Of a DNA stretch of 64,000 bases, positions 1-8,853 are shown one piece after another (the first letter of the stretch is position 1; each line of letters begins with the position of its first letter). The stretch is from Candidatus Rifleibacteriota bacterium (lineage in GTDB: Bacteria; Muiribacteriota; Ozemobacteria; Ozemobacterales; Ozemobacteraceae): the NCBI GenBank assembly GCA_905236675.1, contig CAJOND010000018.1, positions 1 to 64,000 on the forward strand. Direction: 5' to 3'. The notes beneath the pieces were generated by a model that did not search any database, was not told the origin of the DNA, and saw only the letters and a list, made by a program, of their open reading frames with translations. The translations under genes were made by a program, and so were the position numbers.

Positions 1-174
1 ATCATTAGAAAAATCATTATCAGCAATAAAAACTATTCCATCAACATACTTTGATAACTCTTTTAAAAAATAGATTACTTCGTTACTTATTCTTTTATTA
101 TCTGAATAAGCAGCAAAAACAGCTATTCTATTGTATTTATTGTTTATAACTCTATAGTTCATTGTTGTTTCCAT
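1..174 (-). CDS. Rhamnan synthesis F (RgpF)-like protein, N-terminal part
   Basis: Partial gene leaving the window on the left; 58 codons are visible, read leftward from ATG at 174. After a short polar head the protein reads RIAVFAAYS, then YFLKELSKYVDGIVFIADN. That pattern (IAVFAxYS, a YYLKEL helix, then a strand ending in a D/N) opens RgpF-type rhamnan synthesis proteins, which help build rhamnose-rich cell-wall or capsular glycans. A second in-frame ATG at 162 has a GGA eight bases upstream and could be the true start. The gene is divergent from the O-acetylation pair at 582, so this edge is probably part of a polysaccharide locus. Assignment rests on the N-terminus only. Confidence 0.6.
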   Translation of the reverse strand, partial: METTMNYRVINNKYNRIAVFAAYSDNKRISNEVIYFLKELSKYVDGIVFIADNDFSND

Positions 175-238
175 AATTGTTTATTATACTCAATCATACA
201 GGAATGTTTCTTAGTTTCTTTGTCATAGTTAATTGAAA

Positions 239-322
239 CTAACACAAAGATTTATCCTCGTAAATTTTAAAACGCAAAGCCGATTTAAATGCTTCATTAT
301 TCTGGTTTACATATATTTCCAT
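239..322 (-). pseudogene. 27-codon ORF resembling the N-terminus of ribosomal protein bS21 (possible remnant)
   Basis: ATG at 322 is preceded by GAGG nine bases away. The 27 residues read MEIYVNQNNEAFKSALRFKI and then diverge to a stop. The NExFxxALRxFK pattern is like the start of bS21 (usually about 60 residues), but one of the paired arginines is missing and the basic C-terminal half is absent. It may be a decayed rpsU copy, a tiny unrelated peptide, or chance. Low confidence. Confidence 0.2.
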
Positions 323-412
323 CGTTCAACCTCAAAAAATTGCTTTTATTATTATAACATAATATGAGAGATATCAGAGTAAACCTTGAAACAATCTTCT
401 ACAATATTCCTT

Positions 413-441
413 TTGACAAACAGTAACAGTTACTATATTAT
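413..441 (+). promoter_or_regulatory. Sigma70-type promoter of the O-acetylation pair, with palindromic spacer
   Basis: TTGACA at 413-418 and TATTAT at 436-441 are 17 bases apart, a near-consensus housekeeping promoter pointing at the MBOAT gene. The spacer carries the odd palindrome AGTAACAGTTACT (422-434), a plausible repressor site. The implied leader is about 130 bases. The rest of 175-581 holds only the short ORF at 239-322 and the heptamer array. Confidence 0.6.
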
Positions 442-543
442 CTTGCATAAATTCAAGGATTAGTAATTATTATAAATGTTTTTTGTTGTAATTATTGTTT
501 AATGAAGCTATATTAATAACAATTAAAACAAAAGAATATATAT

Positions 544-578
544 CTTATACCTTAAGTCTTTAATCTTAAATCTTATAA
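544..578 (+). repeat. Degenerate heptamer array (CTT-NNNN, i.e. AAG-NNNN on the other strand), 5 units
   Basis: Five consecutive 7-base units starting at 544: CTTATAC, CTTAAGT, CTTTAAT, CTTAAAT, CTTATAA. The array ends three bases before the MBOAT start codon and occupies the place where a Shine-Dalgarno would be expected. A related array of AAGCNNN heptamers lies at 54243-54275. Confidence 0.6.
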
Positions 579-581
579 AAC

Positions 582-2120
582 ATGGTCTTCTCTAGCACTA
601 TATTTCTATTTTTATTTCTACCAGCAGTAATACTATTCTACTGGTTGCCTGATGTTTTCTTGAAAATAAAATCTTTTTTCTGTAAAAAATCACTTGACAA
701 CCAAGACCCAAATTTTGCTTTGTATAGCCAAAAAGCCAACGCCACTCCTGAGTCTGTTTTAGCTGACGACAATCAAACCAACCACACCCAACACCAATCA
801 TACCAAAAGTTTAGAAAATACAAAAACCTTGTTTTATTGTTCTTCTCAATACTCTTCTACGCCTGGGGTGAACCAGCTTTCGTACTTGTAATGATTCTTT
901 CTATAATAGTTAATTATAGTTTTGGCAGATTGATAGACAAATATAGAAATAAAGAAAAACTATTCCTTTGGTTATCTGTCGTATTTAATCTTGGAATTCT
1001 TTTTGTTTTCAAATACTTATGTTTTACTCTGAATAATATCGGTTGGCTCATAAACAAAGATTTTAGTAGCATAAAAATAGCACTGCCGATAGGTATTTCA
1101 TTCTTTACATTTCAAGCTATGTCTTATGTAATTGATGTATACAAAAAGAAAGTAGATGTTCAAAAAAATCTATTTAATCTAGGACTTTACATAGCTTTGT
1201 TTCCCCAGCTTATTGCTGGCCCAATAGTTAGATATGAAACTATTGAAAAAGAAATAGAAAACCGAAGTGAAAGCTTTGATGATTTTTCGGAAGGAATAAT
1301 AAGATTCATTCAAGGTCTTGCAAAGAAAGTAATCATAGCAAATCAAGTTGCACTGGTTGCAGATGCTGCTTTTAATACCACGACAGAAGAACTATCAACA
1401 GCTTTTGCCTGGTTAGGGGCTATAGCTTATACTTTACAGATTTATTTTGATTTTTCTGGATATTCTGATATGGCAATAGGCTTAGGACGAATGTTCGGCT
1501 TTCATTTCCTGGAAAATTTCAACTATCCTTATATGGCAAACTCCATCACTGATTTTTGGAGAAGATGGCATATCTCTTTAAGCAGTTGGTTCAGAGATTA
1601 TGTCTATTTCCCATTAGGTGGCAGCAGAGTAGATTCTAAGGCAAGACATATTTTTAATTTGTTTGTAGTCTGGCTTTTAACAGGAATGTGGCACGGAGCA
1701 AACTGGACATTTATAGCTTGGGGTCTTTTCTATTTCACATTACTTGTAATAGAAAAACAAACCGGTCTTGACAAAAAAAAGGTCTGGTGGGGACATATTT
1801 ACACAATGTTCTTCGTTATTCTAGCCTGGGTTATTTTTAGAGCAACTAACATTATTAGTGCAATAAACTACATTAAAGCAATGTTTGGTATATCTCAAAA
1901 TATAGATATAACAAAGTTCGAGCTTTACATTTTCAATTATAAAATCTATCTATTACTTGGATTAGTTTTTATGATAAATATTCCTTTTACTCTTTCTTTT
2001 AAAAAGCAAGAAAATCTGTTTAATCTGTTACGGGCAATTACTGCTATATGCTTGTTTTGTTTAACTATAATCTTTATAGTTAAAGAAACATATAATCCAT
2101 TTATATATTTTAATTTTTAA
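582..2120 (+). CDS. MBOAT-family O-acyltransferase (AlgI/DltB-like)
   Basis: Polytopic inner-membrane acyltransferase of the AlgI branch of the MBOAT family. Such proteins pass acetyl groups across the membrane for O-acetylation of surface polysaccharide or peptidoglycan. The N-terminus MVFSSTIFLFLFLP is the family opening. RRWHISLSSWFRDY with YFPLGGSR lies near residues 326-350, and GMWHGANW near 367-374 carries the conserved active-site histidine. About ten membrane segments are visible. Between the first two (residues about 28-80) sits a polar insert of about 55 residues that AlgI proteins normally lack, encoded by locally C-rich DNA. The next gene starts two bases after the stop and is an AlgX/AlgJ-like partner, the usual pairing. 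No clear Shine-Dalgarno is present; a heptamer array sits directly before the ATG. Confidence 0.9.
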   Translation: MVFSSTIFLFLFLPAVILFYWLPDVFLKIKSFFCKKSLDNQDPNFALYSQKANATPESVLADDNQTNHTQHQSYQKFRKYKNLVLLFFSILFYAWGEPAFVLVMILSIIVNYSFGRLIDKYRNKEKLFLWLSVVFNLGILFVFKYLCFTLNNIGWLINKDFSSIKIALPIGISFFTFQAMSYVIDVYKKKVDVQKNLFNLGLYIALFPQLIAGPIVRYETIEKEIENRSESFDDFSEGIIRFIQGLAKKVIIANQVALVADAAFNTTTEELSTAFAWLGAIAYTLQIYFDFSGYSDMAIGLGRMFGFHFLENFNYPYMANSITDFWRRWHISLSSWFRDYVYFPLGGSRVDSKARHIFNLFVVWLLTGMWHGANWTFIAWGLFYFTLLVIEKQTGLDKKKVWWGHIYTMFFVILAWVIFRATNIISAINYIKAMFGISQNIDITKFELYIFNYKIYLLLGLVFMINIPFTLSFKKQENLFNLLRAITAICLFCLTIIFIVKETYNPFIYFNF

Positions 2121-2121
2121 T

Positions 2122-3426
2122 ATGAAAATTTCTAAATATTTTTCTATAGTTTTTTTATTAATTATATTTACCTTTAATTTAAGTATTTATAAGGAAATGA
2201 TTGTTCATCACAAAATAAAAAAAGAAAAAAATGAAATTTTGAACAATCATGACATATCAAAATCATCAAATTACGTAAATTGGCAAAAAGAATACCCTAT
2301 AGATAATGAAATTGAAGAAAAAAATATTAATTTAAATAAAACTCAGAACAAAAAAATTCTAAGTAAAATAAAAAAAAGTATTTCAGAAATTGAAACTCGT
2401 TCTAATAAGTTTATTCCTGCCAGAATAAAATTAGTAGAAGCTGGTCATTTAATTAACCAATTATTTGGTGGCAATATGTTTTTGAAATTAGATAACATGA
2501 TTAGATTCAATAACGGTTATTTCGGATTTATAATATCAGAAAAAGCTTCTTTTGAAGCTGACGGGCTTAGAACGGTAGAATTTGCAAAATATCTAAATAA
2601 TCATAATATTAAATTTGGTTACATACTATGCCCATCAAAGTTTTCTAAGACCAAAAAGGACCTTCCTGTAGGAATGGAAGATTATTCTAACGAAAATGCG
2701 GATTCTTTCATAAAAGTATTAAAAGATAATAATATACCAATGTTAGATCTGCGTGATGAATTAAGCAAAGATTATCAAGATATATTTGATGCCTTTTTTA
2801 AAACTGATCATCATTGGAAAACAGAAACAGGTTTTTGGGGCACACAGAAAATAATTAAATTCTTAAATACCGAATTAAAATATACTTTTGACGAAAACAT
2901 TATCAACAAAGAAAACTTCAACTTTAAACTTTATCCAAAAATGTTTTTAGGCTCACAAGGGAAGAAGGCTAGTCTAAGCATAGCTGAACCAGATGATTTT
3001 ACTCTTATAACCCCTAAATTTGAAACCGATTTTTCTTACGAAGCTTACAACCATGGAATAAAAAAGACAGGAAAATTTGAAAACTCATTGCTATCTCTCC
3101 AAGAATTAAAAGGAGATTATTACAATGCTAATCCATACGGGGTTTATTCTCAATCACAAGTAGCAAGATTTATAAACAAATTAACTGCTAATAAGAATAA
3201 AATCATGATTATAAAAGATTCTTTTGTTGGAGTAATAGCTCCATTCTTAGCTTGTGTAACAAAAGAAATACTTTTAGTTGATATTAGAAAAGACCCAGAT
3301 ACTTTTGACGGAAGTATAAAAAAATTAATACAAAAAGAAAAACCAGATATAGTATTAATTCTCTATCATTGTGGTGTATTCGATCCAGCAAACAAAAACG
3401 TACGTTACCTTCATCTATTTCGTTAA
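2122..3426 (+). CDS. AlgX/AlgJ-like SGNH/DHHW-family acetyltransferase partner
   Basis: Exported protein with an N-terminal membrane anchor (residues about 6-24), a Lys/Asn-rich linker to about residue 95, and then an SGNH-hydrolase-like catalytic domain. The DHHW motif is at about 228-231 (context FFKTDHHWKT), and KDSF near 365 supplies the conserved Ser region that follows it in AlgX, AlgJ and DHHW proteins. These enzymes take acetyl groups from the MBOAT partner and place them on glycan outside the inner membrane. The gene begins immediately after the MBOAT stop with little Shine-Dalgarno of its own, so translation is probably coupled. Which glycan is modified cannot be read from the sequence. 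Confidence 0.8.
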   Translation: MKISKYFSIVFLLIIFTFNLSIYKEMIVHHKIKKEKNEILNNHDISKSSNYVNWQKEYPIDNEIEEKNINLNKTQNKKILSKIKKSISEIETRSNKFIPARIKLVEAGHLINQLFGGNMFLKLDNMIRFNNGYFGFIISEKASFEADGLRTVEFAKYLNNHNIKFGYILCPSKFSKTKKDLPVGMEDYSNENADSFIKVLKDNNIPMLDLRDELSKDYQDIFDAFFKTDHHWKTETGFWGTQKIIKFLNTELKYTFDENIINKENFNFKLYPKMFLGSQGKKASLSIAEPDDFTLITPKFETDFSYEAYNHGIKKTGKFENSLLSLQELKGDYYNANPYGVYSQSQVARFINKLTANKNKIMIIKDSFVGVIAPFLACVTKEILLVDIRKDPDTFDGSIKKLIQKEKPDIVLILYHCGVFDPANKNVRYLHLFR

Positions 3427-3437
3427 TTAAAATATGG

Positions 3438-3470
3438 AAAAACTCCCTCACAATAAGCAAGGGAGTTTTT
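3438..3470. terminator. Bidirectional intrinsic terminator
   Basis: AAAAACTCCCT, an 11-base loop, then AGGGAGTTTTT: an 11-bp stem with A and T tracts on both sides. It lies between the convergent AlgX-like and phosphoglucomutase genes and can serve both. Confidence 0.85.
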
Positions 3471-3498
3471 ATTATTCGCTTAATAAATCTGTTAAGCC

Positions 3499-5205
3499 TT
3501 ACTTAGCAAAGGCATCAACCTTTGTCTGGAGGTCAGCTGCGATTTTGGCTTCAATCTTAGAAGCTTCTTCCACATTCTTTGCTCTTACAGAAACATAGGT
3601 TTTAAGCTTTGGTTCTGTGCCAGAAGGTCTTACGACTACTGAGCAGTGACCGTCCATTAGGAACTTGATAACATCAGATTTTGGCAAGCCATCAACACCT
3701 TTGTTGTAATCGAGCATTTTATTAACTTTAACGCCACCGATTACATCAACGCCCTTAGCAAAGCCAGTAGTAACAGCTTTCATCTTAGCAATGCCTGCAG
3801 AACCTTCAAAAGTATAAGAATGAGTAATATTCAGGTTGTAACCGAACTTAGCATAGAGTTCATTTAAGCGTTCAATAAGACTCTTGTTGTGAGTCTTGTA
3901 GTAAGCAAACATTTCGCAAATCAAGAAAGCTGCATTAACAGCATCTTTGTCTCTTGCATGAGTTCCAGTAAGATAGCCATAGCTTTCTTCAAAACCGATA
4001 AGGTAAGATTCAGGATGACCACCTTTTTCGAGGATTGCAATCTGTTCACCGATATATTTGAAACCAGTCAGAACGCTGATTGTCTTTGCACCATAGCTTT
4101 CAGCAATAGCATCAGCAAGGTCAGTAGAAACGATAGTCTTAATAACGGTCGGATTAACCGGCATCTTCTTAGCAGCAATCAATCTTGAGCAAATATAGTC
4201 TACAAGAAGCAAACCGACTTCGTTACCAGTCATAAGTCTGTATTCACCCTTGTCGTCTTTAACAGCAATACCTACTCTGTCGCAGTCTGGGTCGGTAGCA
4301 AGAAGCATATCAGCATTCAGACGTTTTGCGTATTCCATGCCAAGCTGCATAGCTTCTTTGATTTCTGGGTTAGGGAATGGGCAGGTCGGGAAATGACCGT
4401 CAGGCATTTCCTGTTCTTTAACAACAGTTACATTAGTAAAACCAGTTTCTTTCAATACTCTGGTTACTGGAACAAGACCAGTGCCATTAAGCGGAGAATA
4501 AACTATAGCTACGTTTTTGTCTATCTTTTCGCCGTTGAGCATAGAAAGCTTTTTGATAGTTTCAATAAACGAAGTAATAATGCTTTCAGGAATATACTTG
4601 ATGTTGCCTTTCTTCATGCCTTCGTCAAAGTTACCCTGTTTTACATCTTTGAAAACATCAGTCTTATTGATTCTGTCTTGAATTTCTTTTGCAGCGTCAG
4701 AAGTAATCTGGCAGCCGTCAGCACCATAGACCTTGTAGCCATTGTATTTTGAAGGGTTATGAGAAGCTGTAACCATAACACCAGCAGAACATTTAAGTTC
4801 TCTTGTAGCATAAGAAACACAGGGAGTCGGCATCAACTGCTTATAAATGTAAACTTCGATACCGTTAGCTGCAAAAACTTCAGCAGCAGTTCTAGCAAAC
4901 AAATCAGAATTGATTCTTGAGTCAAAGCTGATAGCAATTCTTCTGTCGCCTTCTTTGTAGTGATTTACAACATAAGAGGCAAGACCTTGGGAAGCCTTTG
5001 CAACAGTATAAATATTCATTCTGTTGGTGCCTGCACCTAGAACACCACGTAATCCACCTGTTCCAAATGCTAATTCAGTAAAGAAAGCATCTTCAATCTT
5101 TGCGTAATCATCTTTGATTGCTACAAGTTCAGAGTTGATGTCTTTATTTGATTTTGTTTCTTCAACCCATCTTGCATATTCTTTTCTAATTTCAGTTTCG
5201 TTCAT
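3499..5205 (-). CDS. pgcA: Phosphoglucomutase/phosphomannomutase (alpha-D-phosphohexomutase)
   Basis: Cytoplasmic mutase interconverting hexose 1- and 6-phosphates, which feeds nucleotide-sugar and glycan synthesis. All four family signatures are present: phosphoserine loop TASHNPSKYNG (about residue 147), metal loop DPDCDRVG (about 305), sugar-binding GFEESYG (about 403) and phosphate-binding RPSGTEPK (about 526). The 567-residue length fits the PgcA/YbbT-type bacterial phosphoglucomutases rather than the shorter ~450-residue ManB/GlmM type. A TTG eight codons upstream (5229) keeps the frame open, but the ATG at 5205 matches the usual N-terminus. Gene symbol is by family resemblance; glucose versus mannose specificity is not resolved. 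Confidence 0.85.
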   Translation of the reverse strand: MNETEIRKEYARWVEETKSNKDINSELVAIKDDYAKIEDAFFTELAFGTGGLRGVLGAGTNRMNIYTVAKASQGLASYVVNHYKEGDRRIAISFDSRINSDLFARTAAEVFAANGIEVYIYKQLMPTPCVSYATRELKCSAGVMVTASHNPSKYNGYKVYGADGCQITSDAAKEIQDRINKTDVFKDVKQGNFDEGMKKGNIKYIPESIITSFIETIKKLSMLNGEKIDKNVAIVYSPLNGTGLVPVTRVLKETGFTNVTVVKEQEMPDGHFPTCPFPNPEIKEAMQLGMEYAKRLNADMLLATDPDCDRVGIAVKDDKGEYRLMTGNEVGLLLVDYICSRLIAAKKMPVNPTVIKTIVSTDLADAIAESYGAKTISVLTGFKYIGEQIAILEKGGHPESYLIGFEESYGYLTGTHARDKDAVNAAFLICEMFAYYKTHNKSLIERLNELYAKFGYNLNITHSYTFEGSAGIAKMKAVTTGFAKGVDVIGGVKVNKMLDYNKGVDGLPKSDVIKFLMDGHCSVVVRPSGTEPKLKTYVSVRAKNVEEASKIEAKIAADLQTKVDAFAK

Positions 5206-5288
5206 TCCTGTTATTATTCCTTTCCTCAAACAAGGCTATATACAACTTAAAATATTATAAAACAGTAAAATCTAAATGAAAAGAAAAA

Positions 5289-7055
5289 TCATATTAAAGT
5301 TAATTTAGAAAAACGTAAAAGCTTACCATCAATAAATTGAACTTCATGAAGAATCTCTTCTTTAAATTTTTCCTGTAAGCTAAATTTTGGACTATTGTTA
5401 TTATCATTATTCATATCTATTTTTTTTATTTCTATAAAATATTTATAAGTATGGTCTTTAAACAAACTAATTATCTTTTCTTCATTCCTATTACAGTCTT
5501 CGTAGCCTAAAGCACTATAATTTAAGGGGACAAACAGGCTTGAGTTATCGGTCAATAATATATAATTGTATTTATCTGGGAAATAGCAATCTAAATATCT
5601 TCTAGTTTCTTTAAAATATTGATAAGATTCCAAATTTCTTACCCCAAAATTACGACCAGCATTAGGCCAATAAACAACAATAATAAACAATATGGCAAGA
5701 AAACAATACGATTTTCTTAATTCAGGAATTCTCTTAGCTTTAATTCTATTAAAATTACTCAAAAGGTAAACAACCATAACTACAATTATTGGTAAAAAAG
5801 GTATAATATGCCTTCCTATTGACCAATCGGTTAAATCTGTTAACTTATAAGAAAATTCAGCAATGGCATATAAAATATAAAAAGAAAAAATACTAATCCA
5901 AAAAATGCGATAATCTTTATCTGACATCCAATTAAGATTGTTTTTAATCATCTCTTTTTGTTTTTTTAATATTTCTTCAATAAACAATAAAAAACCAACG
6001 AAACCGATGATATTAATTGCTAAAATAATACCTAATTCTTCTTCCCCTGAAAATAAAAAGACAAAAAATCTAATTATGTTATTATAAAAATAACTAAAAT
6101 TGAAAAGACTATCTAGTTGCCCAATTTGAACAGTCAACGAAATTTTCAACAACCATAGAATAGGTATTAATAAAAGAGGGAATAAACATGTTTTATAAGT
6201 TAAATTCGAAATTTCTTTTTTTGGCAAATAGTAAACAATTAAAGAAATAATAAGGATAATTGATAAAATAGAATATATTTGACTTTGTAATAAAATTATA
6301 AACCATATTAATAACGATTCAGCTTTATTTGCATTAGGCTGTTTGATAAAACAATAAATATTCAAAAATAAAACAAGAGAACAAAAGAGATTATAAATAT
6401 CAAAACTGCCTGAATTTGTATAAAGAATAAAGACAGGAAAAGCTGTTAAAATACATAATCCACAGATTCCCCAAAATCTACCAAATATAATCTGTATAAA
6501 ATAATACATCAAAAATAATGATAAAAAACCAATTATTGAATTTAAAACAAATACATTTTCTGGGCGATAACCAATTAAAGAATGATTTAAACTAAGAATA
6601 TAAGAAAAAAAAGTTGAATTTCTGTCTATAAACATATTGAAAAGAGTTTTCTTTCCTGTTTCAGTTTCAATGGAACTAATAGTCGTATAACTTATTTTTC
6701 TCTCATATAGGTTTTGAGAAGTAGATAATACATTTGTTTCAAAGGGTAAAATTCTAAAATCCGGTTTACAAGCAAAACCAGATAAGGAAACAAAAAGGAA
6801 AGAAAGAAATAAAGCTAACCAATGAAAAACAAAAAACTGTTTTATTTTGTTTAAAATTAATTGATTATCTATAATATTATTTTCGTTAAAAATAATATTC
6901 TTTATTATACAAATAACAAAGAATATAGAACTAATTGAATAAAAATAAAAAACACTTCTAGAATAGGAAAAAACTATTGCTTCATTATCTAAATAGAAAA
7001 AACCAAACCAGATTGCTATTATTCCAGAAATTAAAAACAGCATTAGTTTTTTCAC
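5289..7055 (-). CDS. GT-C membrane glycosyltransferase-like protein (ArnT/PMT type), catalytic motif altered
   Basis: Polytopic protein with about 11-12 membrane segments, third of three adjacent paralogs. The family transfers sugars from polyprenyl-phosphate carriers outside the inner membrane. The first periplasmic loop reads RILPFETNVLS (about residue 101); its neighbours have ADETN there, so the acidic residue typical of the GT-C active site is Phe here. A second paralog motif, EKRPAxF, has become DRNSTFF. The remaining framework (HSLIGYRPENVFVLN, GRFWGICG) is intact and the reading frame is clean. It may be a non-catalytic partner or a decaying paralog. It starts 12 bases after the next upstream gene. 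Confidence 0.75.
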   Translation of the reverse strand: MKKLMLFLISGIIAIWFGFFYLDNEAIVFSYSRSVFYFYSISSIFFVICIIKNIIFNENNIIDNQLILNKIKQFFVFHWLALFLSFLFVSLSGFACKPDFRILPFETNVLSTSQNLYERKISYTTISSIETETGKKTLFNMFIDRNSTFFSYILSLNHSLIGYRPENVFVLNSIIGFLSLFLMYYFIQIIFGRFWGICGLCILTAFPVFILYTNSGSFDIYNLFCSLVLFLNIYCFIKQPNANKAESLLIWFIILLQSQIYSILSIILIISLIVYYLPKKEISNLTYKTCLFPLLLIPILWLLKISLTVQIGQLDSLFNFSYFYNNIIRFFVFLFSGEEELGIILAINIIGFVGFLLFIEEILKKQKEMIKNNLNWMSDKDYRIFWISIFSFYILYAIAEFSYKLTDLTDWSIGRHIIPFLPIIVVMVVYLLSNFNRIKAKRIPELRKSYCFLAILFIIVVYWPNAGRNFGVRNLESYQYFKETRRYLDCYFPDKYNYILLTDNSSLFVPLNYSALGYEDCNRNEEKIISLFKDHTYKYFIEIKKIDMNNDNNNSPKFSLQEKFKEEILHEVQFIDGKLLRFSKLTLI

Positions 7056-7067
7056 TTTCTATCTCCG

Positions 7068-8849
7068 TTAATCACTGAAACCAGTACATTTAGACACTCT
7101 TAAAAACTGCTCTGCAGTTATTTGAGTTTCATAAAGCAAAGTCATATTTAATGAATTTGGAACAATACACTTATCAATTGGTTTGTTATTAATTCTATTG
7201 ATTTTTTGCACTAAAATAATATAAGTATAAGTTTTATTTTTAAGAAAACCTTTTATATAGTCCATATTATTTCTCATGTAATCAAAGCTAAAAGCATTAT
7301 ATTTTAAAGGAACATACATATTTTCTCTATTAACGATGAGAAGATAATCTTTTTTATCAGGTAAATATGAAGACAAATATTCTCTTGTAGCTCTAAATTC
7401 GCGATAAAGAGTTAGATCTCTAACCCCTAAGTTTTGTCCTGCCACAGGATAATAAATAAATAGCAAACTCATTATAGAAATAAAGCAATAAACCTTTCTA
7501 ACTTTGAACCTTTTGTAAAGCAAATAACAGAATTTTGTTGTAAAAAATACAAAAATAGGCAAAAAGATAATAGCTAATCTCGAACTACTTCTTAGAGTAA
7601 AATCTCCTCCCCAGAAAGCAAATCTTATAACAGCATGGAATATATAAAATAATGATATTGAACTCCAAAAAAGTATCTGGCTATTGAGCTTTCCATAATC
7701 ATAAGATTTATTTGAAGTATTATTATATTCTGAGGCAACTTTTATACTTGAAATAATTAAATCTATAAGAGTCCATATCAAACCAGCAATAGAAATAAAT
7801 GTAATTATAGGAACCACTCCAAACGCAATATCTTTCCCTTGAAAAAATAAAAAAGCTTTTTCTAAATTTGCTTTAAAATGAATAAAAGAAAATGCATCAC
7901 CTTTGTCTTCGGCTTCTAAAGCTCTTACGGTGTAAGTAAGCAATCTATGCCAAACAATAGGAATAAAAAACAGAGGCGTTAAAACTAATTTATAACCGAA
8001 TTTTAAATATTCACTTAAAGGCAGCTTAATTAATACGACAGGCAAAGCACATATTATAGCGGTAACCGACTCATATCTTGTCTGACTTATTAATGGCAAT
8101 AAAAGTAATAAAGCTTCTGCATTTATTGCATTAGGAGTTCTTAAAAACCCAATTAATTGCCAAAAGAAAATTAAAGAGAATAATAAATTAAAAACTTCAA
8201 ATCCCCCAGAAGTATAGTAAATTACAAATAGAGGATACGAAGCCAACAACAGTATTGAACAAATTCCCCAAAATCTACCAAATTTATAACTCACTAAATG
8301 ATACATAAATAATAATGTAAAAAACGCAGATATTATATTGACAACAAAAATATTTTCGGGTCTGTATCCAAAAACAGAATGTGCAAAACAAACAGCTAGC
8401 GGAAATAATGCAGGTCTTTTTTCAAATTCAGAATAAATAACATCTTTAAAACCGAAATAAAAATAATTCACTGAGGTAAAATTTCTATATTCTCTATTTT
8501 CATAAAATGCTTGACTGACTGAAAGCAAGTTTGTTTCATCTGCTAAAATTCTAAAATCTGGTTTTGAAACAATAGTTCCTATAACAACAAGAATAAATGA
8601 TAAAATAATAGCTAATTTATGCTTTTTTAAATAAATCTTAAACCATTTAACTAAATTAGCATTAATAGTTCTAATCGACGCAAATAACCATAGTAACAAA
8701 TTGGCTATTAAAATATAGTAAATCCAATTAGTATAAATGTTTTCAATAACATTTTTATATTTATCATTATAAACAAATAAACAAAAAAAGGTTATTATAG
8801 TTGTAATTAAAGTATATAACAAAGGATTTTTTATTACATATTTTATCAT
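7068..8849 (-). CDS. GT-C membrane glycosyltransferase (ArnT/PMT-like), middle paralog
   Basis: Polytopic glycosyltransferase-like protein. RILADETNLLS (about residue 99) gives the Asp/Glu of the first periplasmic loop, followed by EKRPALFPL and GYRPENIFVVN, all shared with the gene upstream. The reading frame stays open from 8885, which would overlap the previous gene by 32 bases. ATG at 8849 is preferred: it lies four bases after the previous stop, has AAGGAAAAC upstream and places the first membrane segment correctly. Probably uses a lipid-linked sugar donor; acceptor (lipid A, glycan or protein) unknown. Confidence 0.75.
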   Translation of the reverse strand: MIKYVIKNPLLYTLITTIITFFCLFVYNDKYKNVIENIYTNWIYYILIANLLLWLFASIRTINANLVKWFKIYLKKHKLAIILSFILVVIGTIVSKPDFRILADETNLLSVSQAFYENREYRNFTSVNYFYFGFKDVIYSEFEKRPALFPLAVCFAHSVFGYRPENIFVVNIISAFFTLLFMYHLVSYKFGRFWGICSILLLASYPLFVIYYTSGGFEVFNLLFSLIFFWQLIGFLRTPNAINAEALLLLLPLISQTRYESVTAIICALPVVLIKLPLSEYLKFGYKLVLTPLFFIPIVWHRLLTYTVRALEAEDKGDAFSFIHFKANLEKAFLFFQGKDIAFGVVPIITFISIAGLIWTLIDLIISSIKVASEYNNTSNKSYDYGKLNSQILFWSSISLFYIFHAVIRFAFWGGDFTLRSSSRLAIIFLPIFVFFTTKFCYLLYKRFKVRKVYCFISIMSLLFIYYPVAGQNLGVRDLTLYREFRATREYLSSYLPDKKDYLLIVNRENMYVPLKYNAFSFDYMRNNMDYIKGFLKNKTYTYIILVQKINRINNKPIDKCIVPNSLNMTLLYETQITAEQFLRVSKCTGFSD

Positions 8850-8853
8850 AATT

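Noticed and set aside
598-801. Leftward 67-codon ORF opposite the MBOAT 5' end
   Set aside because: No ribosome site or family; it is a shadow of the unusual insert.
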